Of a stretch of 64,000 nucleotides of DNA, positions 60,802 through 64,000 are shown piece by piece. Under the pieces are notes generated by a model. That model worked only from the letters and a program-made list of their open reading frames with translations. It searched no databases and was not told the origin of the DNA. Each line of letters starts with the position of its first letter. The stretch's first letter is position 1. The position numbers were made by a program, and so were the translations under genes. Source of the stretch: Pipra filicauda (taxonomy: Eukaryota > Chordata > Aves > Passeriformes > Pipridae); contig NW_024104998.1 in assembly GCF_003945595.2 (NCBI RefSeq), positions 4,521,790 through 4,585,789 of the forward strand. The letters run 5' to 3'.

Positions 60802-63800
60802 GCCATTTGTTTCTTCTCTGAACCATTTTAGGAAGGAATTTTGGACTTGGTCTTTATTTAGTTTTGCAGCTAGCTATCCAAGACACTAAACCTACAAACA
60901 TGGATTTACAAATCCCATAAGAGATTCATGCATGTTTCTATGTATCTGGAATTGATGTTCCTCTGCTTGGTTCTGGACCCTTTTCTGCTCCCCTTGATGC
61001 TGCACTGTAACATAATATTGTAATACATAATAGCAAACTAGAAATGGCACAATCTCTCTCTTGGCCTGACTTGTGTTCAGTCATTTCTTTCCAAGCCTCA
61101 GGAAGTGTTTTAACTCTATCTGCATGACTGGTACCAGTAGGGATCATTTACCACCTTGTAGATGGTAGATCCAGTGGTTCAGTGTAGCTGGGCTGTTCCT
61201 GGATCCAATGAATGAAATTAAGATCTTTGGACAACAGTGCTCCAGCCTCCTATCAGTGTTCAGATGTATTTTCAATTGTGTTTGTAATATGATATCTGGT
61301 CCCAACAGAGCTGGGTCAGCTGCAGCTGAAGAGCTGCTACTTGATGTTTTACTAAACAGATTTTTGTCTATACACAGTCTGTCTTCTTCTGATCAGCAGA
61401 ACTAGCTTCATATTTGTGACCCAGCTGTGGTGTAGCAACAAACAGCTTCTAGTTCACAGGTGTCTGGATAGAGATGATGTCTTAAGCTTTGCTTACAAAA
61501 GTAAAAGTGTTTGTGTTACCAAGGTATGACAAAGGGAAATCTAAGGCTGCTGAGGTTGAATAAATAAATGTAAATCTGGGAGAGGTGCCCTTGTGCCAGT
61601 ACTCATACCACATAGGGAGGTACTCCAGGGCACTTGATCTTGCACCGACCTCTTCAGCTCTTGCAGTGTTGAGTCTCTAAGTGGCTCTTTACTTTTATTC
61701 CTTTATCCGGATCCTATTAAGCTGTGGTCAAGCTGCCTACCTTGGTAGCCACTACTAGCCACCAGAAAAGACAGTAAAGGGTAATATAGCTTGCAGCCCT
61801 TTTCAGGAAAGCCATTGTAATTACTTACACTAACTGCAAACCCCAAATACTCTGCTTCCTACCCCAATGAACTTACCATCTTGTTGACGACAAAACCTGT
61901 CACGTCCTCCTCATAATTGTCATCATGATTATCTTATCTACTGTCTCTCTGCCTCTGCTTACCTTAAAATACAGCTCCTTATTGTCCATCAGCCCACATC
62001 TTTTTGCTCTTTTGTGGTCTCTCTGGTCTCTTTTACTCACAGCAAGAACTTCAATAAAATATGTGGATTCATAACAAAACTATCCTCTTTTTAGTTCCCC
62101 TCTTTTTTTATGCTTTCTCACATCTCCATGCACTAGGTAAGGCAGATGACAAACTATGAAACTGTTTATTATATTCAGTGGTAGCAAACAGACTGTTTAT
62201 CTGCCCTTTCCATTTTTTTATGTTTCTACTTTGGCCTCCACATGTTTAAACTCACTTTGAGTTATTGCTTTCAGTACATAGCAAAATTTGGCAATCTTGC
62301 CAAGTAGTTGTAAATGCTATCTCAATGCAAAATACTAATTAAAGAGAAGGAAAGAAAATTTTACAATAATTTCTATGTATTCCTCTATGTGCCTTGACAG
62401 AATCCTGCTTGCTTAAAACTTCTTCAGCTTTCTGGTACTTTTCTATAAAGACTGTTATGATACACCCTCTGATTCCAATTTCTCAACTTTATGTTCTCAA
62501 AATCATACTTTGAATTTCTGCTTCAAAAGATAAGATATCATGAAAGAGACACTTGAAATTTTAGCTCTAATAGACCATTTGGGAGAAAAAAACAGGATGC
62601 TTTCATGTATTAACTTATTTGACACAAATTCTCTGTTCTGCTCTGAATTCATACAGTTTCAATCAAACAGAAAACTAGAATTTTGATTTAACAGCATAAA
62701 GCACTCCAAATTTCCAGAAAAAGTCTGAGCAGTAGTGATTTTTTAGCTGAACACTGCTTGAGTGTGGAAAGCAAACAGTGTTTTAGTTTGTTATGCAACC
62801 AGGAGAAAGAGCAGCAACTTGAATGTTAAAGTGAACAATTTGCATTGTAGTGTAACCATTTTGTTGCTGAGTAGTGTAGTGTTCCAGCGTACCACTGCTC
62901 TCTCCATTACTGGGAGCTTGATTTCTCATTGCTTAGCACCTCTTGAAGTGGTTTGTCTTTGTAAAGTGGGTATTTAAAAGATACTATCTTGGTTTAATCA
63001 TATTTCATACCTACTTTGTGCAGGATGTAGAGAATAGACTTTATGTCACTCCAGGTATCCATTACTGTAGACATCATGATCTCTTGACTGACTAAATCTG
63101 TCATATTTGGAAGCATAAAACTACACTCATTTCAGGAACCAGTGCCTTGCTAAATTAAATTGCCATTTTTAAAGCAGTTGACTTGCTTGACTCTTGCACC
63201 CCCATCTTCTCTTCCCCATATTAACATCATAAAAGGAACATAAAGAAGTTTAAATATGCCAGATGGCACCTCTGGAGCTGAGGGAATACCCTGCCAGTGT
63301 ACTCCTAGACCACTTACTCTCAGCTTGTTATACGGAAGCTGGAGGTTCCTATATTCCAAAATGTAAACATGACAGACACCAGCTAGTTCTTGAGATAGGG
63401 GACATAGCAAATACAGGGCATACCGAACCTCAGTCCACAAAATCATTTATTCAATGAATGCATTCTCATTTTTACCATATCCAGACTGTTAGATGACAGG
63501 ACAAGATTAATAGAAGGGGGAAAAAAAAAAAAAGACAACTTTAATCAGAGGTTTGTGAAGTGTGCTAATTATCTACAGAGAACAAGATGCTATAACGAAA
63601 GACTGTGGTTTAAACTCCCTTTTCTGAGACTCTGGAGTTTGCATTTGTTCTGAGTGAACCGTGTGTTGGGTAGGGACTCTGGGGTAAACCTAGAGTGGAT
63701 GTGTTTTGTGATCAGTGGACTGTGTAATGAAATACTGATGCAATATATTTCCCTTTTTCTGCAGGGGAGTCCCTCTGGGATTGGATATTGGTACATTTGA

Positions 63801-63892
63801 TATTACAAAGAATTTAAAACTAGTAATAAATGTGTACATATCTGTTCTAAACAACAGATATGAATTTTGATGCACAGACTATTATGTGTGGA
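60802..63892. other. XKR4 intron, unique segment
   Basis: No gene or mobile element is recognised. A run of about 14 A lies near 63522-63534. Confidence 0.55.
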
Positions 63893-63963
63893 GTTTTTTT
63901 GTGTTTTTTTTTTTTTTTTTTTTTTTTTTTTGTTTTTTTTTTTTTTGTTTTTTTTTTTTTTTT
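63893..63963. repeat. Poly(T) tract interrupted by single G
   Basis: About 70 bases of T are broken by a few lone G residues. It may be a retroposon tail oriented to the minus strand or a simple slippage tract. The window ends too soon to show a source element. Confidence 0.9.
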
Positions 63964-64000
63964 CCCAAGCAGAATAACAAATGTGCCTTGCTGTGCTTTC

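Noticed and set aside
9397..64000. Search for the preceding XKR4 exon
   Set aside because: I could not recognise its coding words on the minus strand by eye. A translated search with the XKR4 exon 2 peptide would settle whether it lies here.
1..64000. CRISPR arrays, operons, rRNA/tRNA genes
   Set aside because: No regularly spaced repeats, no closely packed genes and no recognisable structured RNA gene. The window is vertebrate nuclear DNA.

Overview
The window looks like the nuclear genome of a bird. It carries several CR1 LINE copies, some with the ATTCTRTG-type terminal octamer repeats, and endogenous-retrovirus LTRs of types common in avian genomes. The one recognisable protein-coding exon reads as the avian form of a vertebrate gene. 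Base composition is A+T-rich and gene-poor, as expected inside a very long intron.

The only real coding sequence is the terminal exon of XKR4 on the minus strand (8450-9396). It begins at a clear splice acceptor and ends at TAA. Positions 1-8449 lie downstream of the stop and hold 3' UTR and/or flanking DNA, with one plausible poly(A) signal about 400 bases past the stop. Positions 9397-64000 lie upstream of the exon and most likely belong to the intron before it. I recognised no other XKR4 exon and no second gene there.

The supposed intron holds five LTRs: 17086-17938 and 40637-41878, both with perfect 5-bp target-site duplications, and 33369-33968, 56507-57077 and 58428-58988, three diverged members of one related group. 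It also holds five CR1 fragments: 26719-27468, 31818-32760, about 50345-51245, 52361-52590 and about 60524-60801. All five LTRs and four of the five CR1 pieces lie on the plus strand, antisense to XKR4. This is the pattern left when sense insertions carrying poly(A) and splice signals are purged from introns.

Low-complexity DNA includes a 230-bp pyrimidine tract that switches from a 4-nt to a 9-nt period (18815-19048), a run of 49 T (24652-24700), and a G-interrupted T tract at the right edge. Several perfect inverted repeats lie outside recognised transposons, at 3508-3524, 12370-12411, 18398-18433, 19200-19223, 22184-22197 and 49683-49710. These are the best non-transposon candidates for regulatory or structured DNA. 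I found no prokaryotic features, no CRISPR, no rRNA or tRNA, and no clearly novel gene system.
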